Positions 46,694 to 55,131 are shown, counted from the first letter of the stretch. The stretch: 64,000 nt of DNA from Bacillota bacterium (GCA_017577945.1 PKQS01000010.1:186001-250000); one strand, 5' to 3'. Numbers and translations are program-made. The notes: generated from the sequence alone by a model not told the origin.

Positions 46694-47305
46694 CTAGGAA
46701 AGTGCGAAGCCCGCTTCGGCCAGCGCGTGACGAAGCGTCGCCGGATCTTTGTAGAGATGGGCGCGGATGCCGAGCTGCGCCGCCGCGGCCACGTTCTTCG
46801 GGTGATCGTCAACAAAGAAGGCATCCTCCGGTCCAACGCCCACGCGGCGCAAGGCGATGCGAAACACTTCCGGGTCCGGCTTTGCGACGCCGAGCTCGGA
46901 CGTGTTAAAGATGTAGTCAAACTCATCCTCTATGCCGAGGTCGAGCAATTCTCGTGGCAGTCTGGACGTGGCGTTGGTGACAAGCCCTACGAGGGCTTGT
47001 TGTCGCACGGCCCGCACCAATGCGAGCACTTCGTCATCGACCCGCACCGGCTGCTCATCCCACAGGCGGATCAGTTCGTCCACGTCCAGCCCCGGCCTCA
47101 GCGCCCGCAGCCGCCGCCCGGTCTCCACTCGCCACTCTTCCGCCGTGATGCGCCCGGTCGTCACGAGTCCGATCAGCTCCGGCCCGAAGGCAACCTCGGC
47201 GAAAGCTCCCCGGGGCAAACCGAGCTCATCTTCCATCCACGCTATGTAGCCAGGCTCGAAAAGGCGAATGACTCCGTCCAGATCGATAAACAGGACCTTG
47301 CGCAC
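46694..47305 (-). CDS. HAD-superfamily hydrolase
   Basis: This haloacid-dehalogenase-type phosphatase of 203 residues has motif I FIDLDGVI with the nucleophile aspartate near residue 8, motif II VTNAT, the lysine in GVAKPDPEVF and motif IV FVDDHPKN. The helical cap follows motif I (subfamily IA). A small phosphorylated metabolite is the likely substrate. Confidence 0.9.
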   Translation of the reverse strand: MRKVLFIDLDGVIRLFEPGYIAWMEDELGLPRGAFAEVAFGPELIGLVTTGRITAEEWRVETGRRLRALRPGLDVDELIRLWDEQPVRVDDEVLALVRAVRQQALVGLVTNATSRLPRELLDLGIEDEFDYIFNTSELGVAKPDPEVFRIALRRVGVGPEDAFFVDDHPKNVAAAAQLGIRAHLYKDPATLRHALAEAGFALS

Positions 47306-47357
47306 GGAACGAAAGCTCCACCGCCCTCTTGCAACAACGTGTCGCGGACGGAAACGC

Positions 47358-47945
47358 TCACCTCTCCCGCTCCTCTACCACGTGGAACGGCATTCCCGCC
47401 ACCCGCTTCGCCATCAAGATGTCGTGCTTGCCAAAGCCGTTGACGTCCGGCAGCACGCCGACTACAGAAAAACCCAGCTTCTGATAAAAACGGAACGGGT
47501 GCCCTTTCGTTTCCTGCAATCGAGCCAGCGCGCCCAGCACGTCCGGATACAAGTCGCGCCCGTACAAAGAGGTGCCGCCGAACTCGTCGTCGGCCCCGAG
47601 CCAAATGGTGATGACGCCGGCCGCGCGGGCCTCTTCCTCCAGGGCCCGCACCAGCCGCGTGCCCCAGCCTTGTCGCTGGAACGGCGGATCGACGACCAGC
47701 GGATGGAGCTCCCACTGAAACTTGGCATGCCGCACGGCGCCGATCCAACCGCGCAGGGCAGTTCCTTCAAAAGCGCCGAGGGCAAACCGTTCCGGAGATT
47801 CGACGAACGAATTCACTTCCGCCAAAGCCGCTTCCCACGTCGGCCACCCCGACGGGAGATGAGCCGTGGCGGCCTGCAAAATCCGCGCCGCCTCGTACAG
47901 CTCGCGACCCCCAAAATCCTCAAAGCGCCTTATTTCCTGCTTCAT
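47358..47945 (-). CDS. GNAT acetyltransferase resembling aminoglycoside 6'-N-acetyltransferase
   Basis: The 195-residue protein has the acetyl-CoA motif FQRQGWGTRLV and the C-terminal block FYQKLGFSVVGVLPD followed by NGFGKHDILMAKRV. That block is characteristic of AAC(6')-type and related chromosomal acetyltransferases. Whether it modifies aminoglycosides is not shown. GGGGAG lies 8 bases before the ATG. Confidence 0.82.
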   Translation of the reverse strand: MKQEIRRFEDFGGRELYEAARILQAATAHLPSGWPTWEAALAEVNSFVESPERFALGAFEGTALRGWIGAVRHAKFQWELHPLVVDPPFQRQGWGTRLVRALEEEARAAGVITIWLGADDEFGGTSLYGRDLYPDVLGALARLQETKGHPFRFYQKLGFSVVGVLPDVNGFGKHDILMAKRVAGMPFHVVEERER

Positions 47946-48088
47946 GTTCGGCGCTCCCCATTCGGATCGTTCGGTCCGGCCGCCGGCTCCGACTCCCCCT
48001 CAATGAAGCCGTCCGCCCCGACGCTGCATTGTGCGTTCTTCCGCGCCCGGTTCCACCGCTCGCCCAACGGCGCCGTGAATCACAGACA

Positions 48089-48106
48089 AGTCCAAGTCTC
48101 TGGACT
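48089..48106 (-). terminator. Possible terminator after the CBS gene
   Basis: AGTCCA-N6-TGGACT forms a 6-bp hairpin about 30 bases past the stop, with only scattered T residues afterwards. Confidence 0.35.
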
Positions 48107-48136
48107 CGTCGGGGCGCCTCGTAGATGGTACCGGGC

Positions 48137-48571
48137 TTAGCACTCTTCGCTCGCCTGCTCGTCGAGGAGCTTGACGAACGCGCGGAAAATGTCGGACTCG
48201 GTAATGATCCCGACGACCTTGTCGCCGTCCATGACGGGCATGCCGCCGATCTTGTGGGCGAGCATCTGCCGGGCCACGTTGCGCAGGTCGTCGTCTGGGG
48301 TCGTCGTGATGACGTTGCGGCTCATAATCTCGGCCACCTTGATCTTGTCCGCCAGGTAGTTGAGCTCCCAGACGGACAGAGTCGTGGCCGACGACGGCGC
48401 CGCCCGCAGCAAGTCCGTTAGCGTCACAATGCCGACCAGCTTACCCTCATGCACCACGGGCAGGCGGCGAATGTCGTTCTCCTCCATGATCCGGCGCGCC
48501 TCGGGAACCGGCGTTTCCGGACCAACGACGATGGGATTCCGCGTGTACACATCGTCGACTTTCATTTTCAT
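48137..48571 (-). CDS. Tandem CBS-domain protein
   Basis: A 144-residue protein made of two CBS domains: the first with NDIRRLPVVHEGKLVGIVTLTDLL, the second with KIGGMPVMDGDKVVGIITESD. Such stand-alone pairs bind adenosyl ligands (AMP, ATP, SAM) and regulate partners. No partner is obvious here. The start is one of two close ATGs (48571 or 48565). Confidence 0.92.
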   Translation of the reverse strand: MKMKVDDVYTRNPIVVGPETPVPEARRIMEENDIRRLPVVHEGKLVGIVTLTDLLRAAPSSATTLSVWELNYLADKIKVAEIMSRNVITTTPDDDLRNVARQMLAHKIGGMPVMDGDKVVGIITESDIFRAFVKLLDEQASEEC

Positions 48572-48725
48572 CCTGCATCCCCTTGAGTTGCAATAATTCC
48601 AGCCAACGCCAGAGTTCCCTGCATAATGCCACAGATTTCGTTCCTGCCGCGACAGTCTGACCACGCGGGGCGCGCGCCCGGCGCCGAAGTTCGCGAATTG
48701 AACGCGATGCGAGGGTACGGCGGCC

Positions 48726-48770
48726 AAAAAAAGCCCGGCGCGCGGGCGCTCGGTCCCGCTCGTTGGGCTT
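48726..48770 (-). terminator. Intrinsic terminator after the lipase-like gene
   Basis: On the minus strand AAGCCC (48765-48770) pairs with GGGCTT (48731-48736), with an inner GCGGG/CCCGC stem, followed by a run of T residues (48726-48732). It lies about 65 bases after the stop at 48834. Confidence 0.75.
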
Positions 48771-48833
48771 GCAACCATCACCCTGCCTGCCGCGCCGCGC
48801 CGCCGGGGCCGCCGCGTCGGAGGGACCGGCCCA

Positions 48834-49796
48834 TTATGCACCGCGGCGCTGGGCCAGCACCTCGTTGAGCCAGCCAAGAATGTCGTTGTATACTTGTTCC
48901 TTGTTCAACTCATTCAGCAGCTCATGCCGCGCGCCCTCGTACACGATGAGCCGTATGTTGCGCAGTCCAAGGCGCCGGTACCGGGCCGCGATCTTTTCCA
49001 CGCCTTTGCCGTAGCCGCCCACCGGATCCGCGTCGCCGGCAAGGAACAACATGGGCAGATCTTTCGGAATGCGCCGGATGAGGCGGGCGTCGTGAACGAG
49101 CCGGAGACCCGTCAACAAATCGTAATAGAAGCCCGCGCTGGGGACAAAGCCGCAATACGGGTCGGCAACGTACGAAGCCAGCGCTTCCGGGTCGCGCGTC
49201 AGCCAGTCGAAGGCCGTTTTCGGGCGAGGAATGCGGTTGTTGTAGCCGTCAAACACGAGCGCCGTGAGGAGCAGGCTGGGATGACGAGGGCTCCGCCGGC
49301 GCATCTGCAGCCGCGCCAGCCAGCGCCCCACCTGCGCCAGCAAGCCCGGATGGGCTACGGTGGCCACGGCGACGATGCCCGCCACCGTCTCGCCGTGCAC
49401 CTGTACGTAGCGGCGCGCGACCAAGGACCCCATGCTGTGCCCAAGGAGGAACCGCGGCGCAGCGGGCCAGCGCCGGCCAATCCACTCGTTGATGGCCAGC
49501 AAGTCTCCGACGAGGCGGTCGAACCCGTCCTTGTCGGCGAGATGCCCCAGCGAGCCGGCTTTCTCGCCCGTGCGCCCGTGGCCCCTTTGATCGCTGGCCA
49601 CCACCGCAACGCCTCGCTCGGTCATATACGCGGCGAACGCGTCGTAGCGGCCGCTGTGTTCCACCATGCCGTGAGCCACCTGCAGCACGGCGCGCGGCGG
49701 CTCGCCGTCGGGTTCCCACACCCGGACGAACACGTCCGCTCCGTCGGTCATCGTCAGCCACAACGTGTCCCGCCTAATCGGCTTGGCGGCCTCCAT
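48834..49796 (-). CDS. Alpha/beta hydrolase, monoacylglycerol-lipase type
   Basis: A 320-residue serine hydrolase with the nucleophile elbow LLGHSMGSLV, VAHGMVEHSGRYD near the oxyanion region, SDQRGHGRTG, the acid in AGDADPVGGYGKG and the histidine in EGARHELLNE. This combination matches the lysophospholipase/monoglyceride-lipase group. There is no signal peptide, so it acts inside the cell. Confidence 0.9.
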   Translation of the reverse strand: MEAAKPIRRDTLWLTMTDGADVFVRVWEPDGEPPRAVLQVAHGMVEHSGRYDAFAAYMTERGVAVVASDQRGHGRTGEKAGSLGHLADKDGFDRLVGDLLAINEWIGRRWPAAPRFLLGHSMGSLVARRYVQVHGETVAGIVAVATVAHPGLLAQVGRWLARLQMRRRSPRHPSLLLTALVFDGYNNRIPRPKTAFDWLTRDPEALASYVADPYCGFVPSAGFYYDLLTGLRLVHDARLIRRIPKDLPMLFLAGDADPVGGYGKGVEKIAARYRRLGLRNIRLIVYEGARHELLNELNKEQVYNDILGWLNEVLAQRRGA

Positions 49797-49878
49797 GGAC
49801 GTCGTCGCCTCCGGCTCGCTACGACGTCAATTCGGCCAGCAGCCGCAGTATCCCTCCCGCCGCGGCTTCCCTTGCCGG

Positions 49879-50649
49879 TTACTCCAAGTACCCGCGCAAA
49901 ACCCGCGCCGCGATCGAAAGCAGCAACACGTCAACGACGAGCAGCAACACGCTCATCTGCGCCAGCACCGACCAGTCCCAGCCCACGATCACCAGCGTCC
50001 GCACCGCCTCAATGGCATGCGTCAGCGGATTTAGGCGAGCCGCGGCCGCAAGCCACGCCGGCATGGCATGCAGCGGCGCCAGCGCGCTGCTCAAGAACAG
50101 CAGCGGCAGGCTGACGATCGCGATGAAGGAGAAAAACTGGCCATGGTGCCGCAGGACAAAGGCCAAGATGATGGACAAGGTGGCGATTCCGGCGCCGAAC
50201 AGAGCGCCGACAAGAAGCGTCAGCGCGATGCCCAACAGGCCCGTGGCGTACCGCACGCCCATCAGGTAAGCGGCGGCGATGATGAGGAGCCCTTGCGCGA
50301 CGGTCACCGCCAGCACAAAGGAGAAGCGGCCGGTGACGAACGAGATCCTGTGCATGGGCGTCGCCATGAGCCGGTCGAAAAAGCCGGACTCGCGGTCGTA
50401 CATCAGCTCCAGGCCGCCGTTGAGCCCGCCGTTAAAAACAGTCATGACGAAGGCCGTCGCCGTCATGAACGCCAGATAATCGCCGCCCGGAACCGTGCCC
50501 CGCACCATGCCTTGCAGCGCATTGCCGAAAAGCACGAGCCACAACACCGGCTGCAGCAGCGTCGCCACCAGCGAAAACAAGTCTCGCCGAAAGCGCGCAT
50601 ACCAGCGCATCCACATGGCCCGGTTTTCCATCCAGAACGCCTGCATCAC
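49879..50649 (-). CDS. ABC-2 type transporter permease
   Basis: The 256-residue membrane protein has six hydrophobic segments and the ABC-2 signature region around YDRESGFFDRLMATPMHR and FLSSALAPLHAMPAWL. It is the membrane half of a DrrB-like exporter. The GTG overlaps the stop of the ATPase gene, so the two are coupled. The substrate is unknown; drugs or lipids are usual. Confidence 0.92.
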   Translation of the reverse strand: MMQAFWMENRAMWMRWYARFRRDLFSLVATLLQPVLWLVLFGNALQGMVRGTVPGGDYLAFMTATAFVMTVFNGGLNGGLELMYDRESGFFDRLMATPMHRISFVTGRFSFVLAVTVAQGLLIIAAAYLMGVRYATGLLGIALTLLVGALFGAGIATLSIILAFVLRHHGQFFSFIAIVSLPLLFLSSALAPLHAMPAWLAAAARLNPLTHAIEAVRTLVIVGWDWSVLAQMSVLLLVVDVLLLSIAARVLRGYLE

Positions 50650-51608
50650 GCGCTCAGCTCCTTCGCTCCGTTCCGCAGCACTGCCCCCGTCAGCGCCAGG
50701 AAAACGTCATCCAACGTCGGCTGCCGCACCGACAGCCGCGCCGGTACCACGCCGAACCGCTCGCACTCCGCCAAAACCCGCTGCGTGACGGCCACAAGGT
50801 CGTCGCCCCGCACCCAAACGCCGGCGCCCCGCACCTCCAGCTCCCGCACGCCCGGAAGCTGCTGCAAGGCCTCCAGCAGGCCGTCGGTCCGCTGCGCGCC
50901 GTCCCACTCCAAGACCAGCAGCGCAGGGCCCCCGAAGCGCTGTTTCAGCGCCGTCGTCGTATCCAGCGCCTGAATTTGGCCCCGGTCGATGATCGCCACT
51001 CGATCGCAGAGCGCGTCGGCTTCGTCCAAGTAGTGCGTCGTCACCAGCACCGTCGTGCCCGAACGCCGCAGCGCCTCGATGTAGGTCCACATGCGGCGTC
51101 GCGACTGCACGTCCAGCCCCAGCGACGGCTCATCGAGCAGCAAGATTTGAGGGCTGTGCACCAGGCCCATGGCCAGCTGCAGGCGCCGCCGCATGCCACC
51201 CGAATAGTCCCGTACCGTCCGGTCCGCCGCGTCGGTCAGCTCCACCAGCGCCAGCAGTTCGTCCACGCGGCTGCGAGCTTGCCGAGGCGGTATGTGGTGC
51301 AGTCCAGCGATAAAGAGCAAGTTTTCCCGCCCGGTCAGATACGGGTCCATAGCCCGCTCCTGAGGAACCCAGCCCACGAAGCGGTGCACCGTCTCAGGGC
51401 GCTTGGCGATCTCCTCGCCGCGGACGCGCACGCGGCCTTCCGTCGGGCGCACCAAGCCGAGGATGGTGCGAATCAGCGTCGTCTTCCCCGCGCCGTTGGG
51501 CCCCAGCAGGCCGAAAACTTCCCCTTCCCGCACCGTAAACGACACGCCCCGCAGCGCCTCGACGTCGCCGAAGCGCTTCACGACGTGCTCCACTTCAATC
51601 GCGTTCAT
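50646..51608 (-). CDS. ABC transporter ATP-binding protein, DrrA-like
   Basis: This is an ABC ATPase of 320 residues: Walker A GLLGPNGAGKTTLIRTIL, signature DYSGGMRRRLQLAMG, Walker B ILLLDEPSLGLD, and TTHYLDEAD. The extra C-terminal domain of about 85 residues is typical of the DrrA/daunorubicin-resistance group. It powers the permease encoded next. Confidence 0.95.
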   Translation of the reverse strand: MNAIEVEHVVKRFGDVEALRGVSFTVREGEVFGLLGPNGAGKTTLIRTILGLVRPTEGRVRVRGEEIAKRPETVHRFVGWVPQERAMDPYLTGRENLLFIAGLHHIPPRQARSRVDELLALVELTDAADRTVRDYSGGMRRRLQLAMGLVHSPQILLLDEPSLGLDVQSRRRMWTYIEALRRSGTTVLVTTHYLDEADALCDRVAIIDRGQIQALDTTTALKQRFGGPALLVLEWDGAQRTDGLLEALQQLPGVRELEVRGAGVWVRGDDLVAVTQRVLAECERFGVVPARLSVRQPTLDDVFLALTGAVLRNGAKELSA

Positions 51609-51686
51609 CGAATCCCCCGCCTGCCTCTTGCGCTCCCTCGGTTCTACCGCTGTCTTGCCGAATTCGCAATCGCAATATTTGCAACT

Positions 51687-51715
51687 AATATCGGTATTTG
51701 CCCGCCGCTTGTCAA
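51687..51715 (-). promoter_or_regulatory. Promoter of the ABC exporter, with repeats
   Basis: On the minus strand: -35 TTGACA (51710-51715), a 17-base spacer and -10 GATATT (51687-51692). The palindrome GCTTGTCAAGC covers the -35 (51707-51717), and TATTTGC occurs twice (51676-51682, 51695-51701) around the -10. A local repressor is likely, but none is encoded nearby. This is the left half of a 302-base gap whose right half holds the next promoter. Confidence 0.7.
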
Positions 51716-51767
51716 GCGTGTCCCGGAAAACTGACCTGACGTGAAGGAACGATTTTGGGCGGCGCGC

Positions 51768-51773
51768 TATAAT
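51768..51773 (+). promoter_or_regulatory. -10 box of the exported 203-aa protein gene
   Basis: A perfect TATAAT, with AGGAAC rather than a TTGACA-like box 17 bases upstream, about 138 bases before the GTG start. It implies a long leader. Confidence 0.45.
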
Positions 51774-51880
51774 GTCTGCACCAAGCCTACCTGCGCCGGG
51801 GGCTCGGCGCGGGCCGGGCGGCCGACAGGAACTGCCTATTCTCTAAAGAAATCTTTCGCGCGGCCGCCGGATGAGATTGG

Positions 51881-51898
51881 CAAGCCGGCGACGGCTTG
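51881..51898 (+). promoter_or_regulatory. Leader hairpin beside a ribosome binding site
   Basis: CAAGCCG-GCGA-CGGCTTG is a perfect 7-bp stem closed by a GNRA-type tetraloop, and it ends where the GGGAGG ribosome site begins. It could influence translation of the exported protein. Confidence 0.5.
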
Positions 51899-51910
51899 GG
51901 AGGAACGACC

Positions 51911-52522
51911 GTGAAGAGCAAAGCGCGGTTCCGGAAACAGCTTGGTGTCGTGGTGTTGGCGGCTCTGTTCGTGCTGGCGGCAACGGCCGGCGCGTCGCCG
52001 GCGTGGGCCGCTGAAGCTGCGGCCAGCGACGAAGAAGCCGGCGCGGCGGCGCCGGCGACGTCCTGGGACGACCCCGCCTTCCTCGGCAAGATCGTGATGC
52101 TGTACGAGCTGGACGAGGCGCGCCAGCTGTTCAGCCGAGCCAACGTCACCGTCGGCCACCCGGGCACCCGCACCACCCACGCCGCGGACCGCGTGGTTTT
52201 GGGCGAGCGCGGCCTTTACTTGCACTGGGGCTTGACGTCCATGTTCTTCCCCGCCCACTCGTTCACGCTGGTGGAGATCAACGCGCAGGACGCAGGTTCC
52301 CTCATCGAGATGTTCGCCAGCGAAGCCCTCTGGCGCCGCTCGTGGGGGCATGGCGCGGGCGGCTTGCTGAACTTCGCCTACGAAGTCGACGGCACCACCT
52401 ACAACGTGGCGGTCACGGACGCGCTCATCACGCCCGAGTATCTGGTCATGTCGCTCAACAGCGGCCACACGCTGCGGATCGTCAAGTACGAGGTCATCGA
52501 GCGGATTGAAATCGTTCAGTGA
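51911..52522 (+). CDS. Exported protein of unknown function, 203 aa
   Basis: A signal peptide (KSKARFRKQ then LGVVVLAALFVLAATAGA, cleavage near AWA-AEA) is followed by a short acidic, Ala-rich linker and a beta-rich domain (DRVVLGERGLYLHWGL, EVDGTTYNVAVTDALI) with no recognised motif. The GTG has GGGAGG about 9 bases upstream. It is monocistronic, facing the rRNA methyltransferase gene. Confidence 0.78.
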   Translation: MKSKARFRKQLGVVVLAALFVLAATAGASPAWAAEAAASDEEAGAAAPATSWDDPAFLGKIVMLYELDEARQLFSRANVTVGHPGTRTTHAADRVVLGERGLYLHWGLTSMFFPAHSFTLVEINAQDAGSLIEMFASEALWRRSWGHGAGGLLNFAYEVDGTTYNVAVTDALITPEYLVMSLNSGHTLRIVKYEVIERIEIVQ

Positions 52523-52697
52523 CTAACCGCATGCGCAGCTCGAACACGACGACCGGAAGTGCGATGAGAGCAAAGTGCGCGTTGCCCGTCGTGAGGAACA
52601 GCGTTCCGAACACGACTAGAGTCCCGAGCGGCAGGTACAGCCACAGCTGGTGCCGCCTAATTTGTTGAAAACCGTTTGCTTCTTCTTCTTCAAGTAG
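52494..52697 (-). other. Open frame coding a membrane-like peptide, no start
   Basis: Directly after the stop of the methyltransferase gene, the same frame stays open for about 67 codons. It reads LEEEEANGFQQIRRHQ then LWLYLPLGTLVVFGTLF and ALIALPVVVFELRMR, which looks like two membrane helices. There is no usable start codon or ribosome site, and its end overlaps the exported-protein gene on the other strand. It may be a gene remnant or a read-through tail, or chance. The rest of this 175-base gap shows nothing else. Confidence 0.3.
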
Positions 52698-53876
52698 CTA
52701 GAACACCTGGAAGACCAGGCACTTCAAGTACGACGTCTCCGGCACACCGGGTAACACGGGGTGGTCTTTCGCTTGGCCCCGCACCTCCACCAGCCGCAGC
52801 GTGCGGCGCGCGTCGTGCGCCGCCTCCAGCACCAAACGGTAAAACTCGTCGGCGGGCATATGGTGCGAGCAGGAGCAAGTGACCAGAAAGCCCCCGGGCT
52901 CCACGATTTTGAGACCTCGCAGGTTGATTTCCTTGTAACCCCGTCGCGCCGGCTCGAAGTGGTCTTTGCTCTTGGCGAAGGCCGGCGGGTCGAGGATGAC
53001 GACGTCAAACCACTCGCGGGCGCGATCGAGGTGCCGCAGGTAATCGAAGGCGTTGGCTTCCACGAACTGCGCGGCGTCCCCGAAACCGTTGAGAGCCGCA
53101 TTGCGCCGCGCCGACTCCAGCGCTGGCGCGGAGCTGTCGACGCCCGTCACTTCTTTCGCCCCGTAGTGCAGCGCGTGCACGGCGAACGCCCCGTTGTGGC
53201 AAAACACGTCCAGCACCCGCGCGCCCGGCACCAGCGGCGCAAGGCTGCGCCGGTTTTCTTTCTGGTCCAGGAAGTAGCCGGTCTTCTGCCCTTGCACCAC
53301 GTCGATCTCAAAGGACAAGCCGTTTTCGCGGATCACCATGGGCTGCTCGGGCAGCTCGCCCCACAAGAGCCCCGTGCGCGGCTCCAGCCCCTCGTACTTG
53401 CGCGCCGGCACGTCGCTGCGCTCGTAAATGGCGCGGGGCCGTTCTACGTCCGCCAAGGCGGCGACGACGAGCTCCCGCCGGACGTCCATGCCCAGCGTGA
53501 GAAACTGCACCACGAGAACGTCTTCATACCGGTCCACGATGAGGCCGGGCAGGAAGTCGCCTTCCGAGTAGACGAGGCGGAACGACGTGGCATCGGGCAA
53601 AAACCGCCGGCGCCATGCCCGTGCGCGGCGAATGCGCTCGACGAAAAAGGCGTAATCGATCGGTTCGTCCACGCGCGTCAGCAGGCGAATGCAAATTTGC
53701 GAATGCGGGTTGTAATAGCCTCGCCCGAGGAACTGGCCGCCGGCCGAGTAAACGTCGATGATGTCTCCCGGCGCCGGTTCCCCTCTGACTTCCGCCACGT
53801 TTCCCTGGTAAATCCACAAGTGCCCGCTCAGGATGCGCTGCTCATGCTTCGGTTTCAGCGTGGCCGCTGCCGTCAT
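52698..53876 (-). CDS. Class I SAM-dependent rRNA methyltransferase, RlmI-like
   Basis: An N-terminal PUA domain (about 1-75, RILSGHLWIYQGNV) precedes an EEHydrolase-like linker and a Rossmann methyltransferase with VLDVFCHNGAFAVHAL, GVDSS and the catalytic DPPAFAKSK. The family methylates C5 of a cytosine in 23S rRNA (RlmI) or nearby positions. The length is 392. The ATG at 53876 is better spaced from the GGGG ribosome site than the one at 53882. Confidence 0.92.
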   Translation of the reverse strand: MTAAATLKPKHEQRILSGHLWIYQGNVAEVRGEPAPGDIIDVYSAGGQFLGRGYYNPHSQICIRLLTRVDEPIDYAFFVERIRRARAWRRRFLPDATSFRLVYSEGDFLPGLIVDRYEDVLVVQFLTLGMDVRRELVVAALADVERPRAIYERSDVPARKYEGLEPRTGLLWGELPEQPMVIRENGLSFEIDVVQGQKTGYFLDQKENRRSLAPLVPGARVLDVFCHNGAFAVHALHYGAKEVTGVDSSAPALESARRNAALNGFGDAAQFVEANAFDYLRHLDRAREWFDVVILDPPAFAKSKDHFEPARRGYKEINLRGLKIVEPGGFLVTCSCSHHMPADEFYRLVLEAAHDARRTLRLVEVRGQAKDHPVLPGVPETSYLKCLVFQVF

Positions 53877-53994
53877 GACCATCCGCCCCTTGCGCCCGTC
53901 GGGTGCTGTGCGGCGCGCTTAGCGTACCCCGCAGGCGCTGGGGGTGTCAAGGCGGCAGGACGACGGCAACGGCGAAGTTGATTGCGCCGGCGGC

Positions 53995-54456
53995 TCAAGG
54001 CTGCGGTACGACGGCCGTCGCGTCCAGTTCGATCAAGAAATCCTCGTGGGACAAGCCGGCGACGAACACGATGGTCAACGCCGGCGGGTTGGGCCGCTGG
54101 CCCCAGAAACGAAGGAACACCTCGTACGCCGGATCCGGCGAGTGGCCGTGCACCATGTACAAGGTCCACTTCACGACGTGCTCGACGGTGGCGCCGGCAG
54201 CGGCCAGCGAGATCTCCAAATTTCGCAACACCTGCTCCATCTGGGCTGCGATATCGCCTTCGCCCACCACTTCGCCGGACTCCGTCAGAGGAACCTGGCT
54301 GCTGAGGTAGATGGTCTTGACGTTGCCCGAAGCGACGACGACAGGGCTGTAGATGCGGTCGCTGTACAACCCCGCGGGCCGAAGATGCTCTACCTGACCT
54401 TGCACGTCCGATACCTCCGTGAAAAAGTCTGAGAATGTCATCAGTAGTTCTTCCAT
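53995..54456 (-). CDS. RidA-family enamine/imine deaminase
   Basis: The 153-residue YjgF/YER057c/UK114 protein shows the core VKTIYLSSQVPLTESGEVVG, AQMEQVLRNLEISLAAAGA and PPALTIVFVAGL. The usual active-site arginine of RidA near the end of the family motif (R in PAR) is not present in the expected form here (PPALT), so it may belong to another Rid subgroup. GGAGG lies 12 bases before the ATG. Confidence 0.88.
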   Translation of the reverse strand: MEELLMTFSDFFTEVSDVQGQVEHLRPAGLYSDRIYSPVVVASGNVKTIYLSSQVPLTESGEVVGEGDIAAQMEQVLRNLEISLAAAGATVEHVVKWTLYMVHGHSPDPAYEVFLRFWGQRPNPPALTIVFVAGLSHEDFLIELDATAVVPQP

Positions 54457-54609
54457 TGTTAAAAAAATCCTCCGGTTTTCCGAAACGACGGACAATGCGC
54501 ACTCGGTGCGGGAGGAAACGAGCGAGCGACAAAACAGGCGGGATGTCGCAGGATGTCCGAGACGGGGCCGCCTGCGGAGAATCGTGGCACGGCCGCTAGA
54601 AAAATTAAC

Positions 54610-54629
54610 GGCCCTCCGCTTGGAGGGCC
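54610..54629. terminator. Terminator after the tRNA genes (bidirectional)
   Basis: GGCCCTCC and GGAGGGCC form a perfect 8-bp stem with a 4-base loop. On the minus strand a T-rich tract follows about 5 bases later; on the plus strand TTTT follows at once. It ends the tRNA transcript just after tRNA-Phe. Confidence 0.85.
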
Positions 54630-54636
54630 TTTTCGT

Positions 54637-54712
54637 TGGTGCCGAGAGCCGGAATCGAACCGGCGACACCGGGATTTTCAGTCCCGTGCTCTACCAACTG
54701 AGCTATCTCGGC
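54637..54712 (-). tRNA. tRNA-Phe (GAA)
   Basis: The minus strand folds as a tRNA: acceptor GCCGAGA/TCTCGGC, anticodon loop CTGAAAA with GAA, T loop GGTTCGATTCC and an encoded CCA end. It is 76 bases. Confidence 0.97.
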
Positions 54713-54719
54713 AAAAAAA

Positions 54720-54796
54720 TGGCGGAACCGACGGGATTCGAACCCGCGATCTCCGGCGTGACAGGCCGGCGTGTTAAACCCCTACACCACGGCTCC
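54720..54796 (-). tRNA. tRNA-Asp (GTC)
   Basis: The minus strand gives acceptor GGAGCCG/CGGTTCC, D arm GTGGTGTAGGGGTT, anticodon loop CTGTCAC with GTC, T loop GGTTCGAATCC and an encoded CCA. It is 77 bases and lies 7 bases upstream of tRNA-Phe in the same transcript. Confidence 0.97.
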
Positions 54797-54830
54797 GTAC
54801 GTGCGGCGCCAACGCGCCTCGGCAGAAGCT

Positions 54831-54860
54831 ATACTAGCACAGCCCGTCGCGCTCTGTCAA
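54831..54860 (-). promoter_or_regulatory. Promoter of the tRNA-Asp/Phe unit
   Basis: On the minus strand: perfect -35 TTGACA (54855-54860), 18 bases, and TGC plus TAGTAT (54831-54836), an extended -10 element. Confidence 0.8.
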
Positions 54861-54921
54861 GCACCGCCCCTGGAGTTCTTTCCCAGCGCACGCCAAGCCC
54901 CTGCGCTTGTACCGCGGGCGG

Positions 54922-55107
54922 CTACTCGCCGGGCCGGCCGCGCCGCTCCAACTCCCAGGCAATCCGCTCCGCGGCATCGGCGAGGCGCCGCAACTGCACT
55001 ACGGCATAGATGAAGGCGACAGGCACCAAGATGGACAACAGCGACGCGATAAAGAATATCATGACGTAGAACGTTCCCCAAACGAACGGTTCCCGAATGA
55101 ACATCAC
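54922..55107 (-). CDS. Small membrane protein, about 61 aa
   Basis: One long hydrophobic stretch (FYVMIFFIASLLSILVPVAF) is followed by a charged amphipathic helix (LRRLADAAERIAWELERR). Its function is unknown. The GTG at 55107 is 8 bases from GGGGG; an in-frame GTG at 55116 overlaps that site. It follows the DUF1624 gene closely and may share its transcript. Confidence 0.6.
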   Translation of the reverse strand: MMFIREPFVWGTFYVMIFFIASLLSILVPVAFIYAVVQLRRLADAAERIAWELERRGRPGE

Positions 55108-55131
55108 GACACGCACCCCCTTAGCTTTCGG

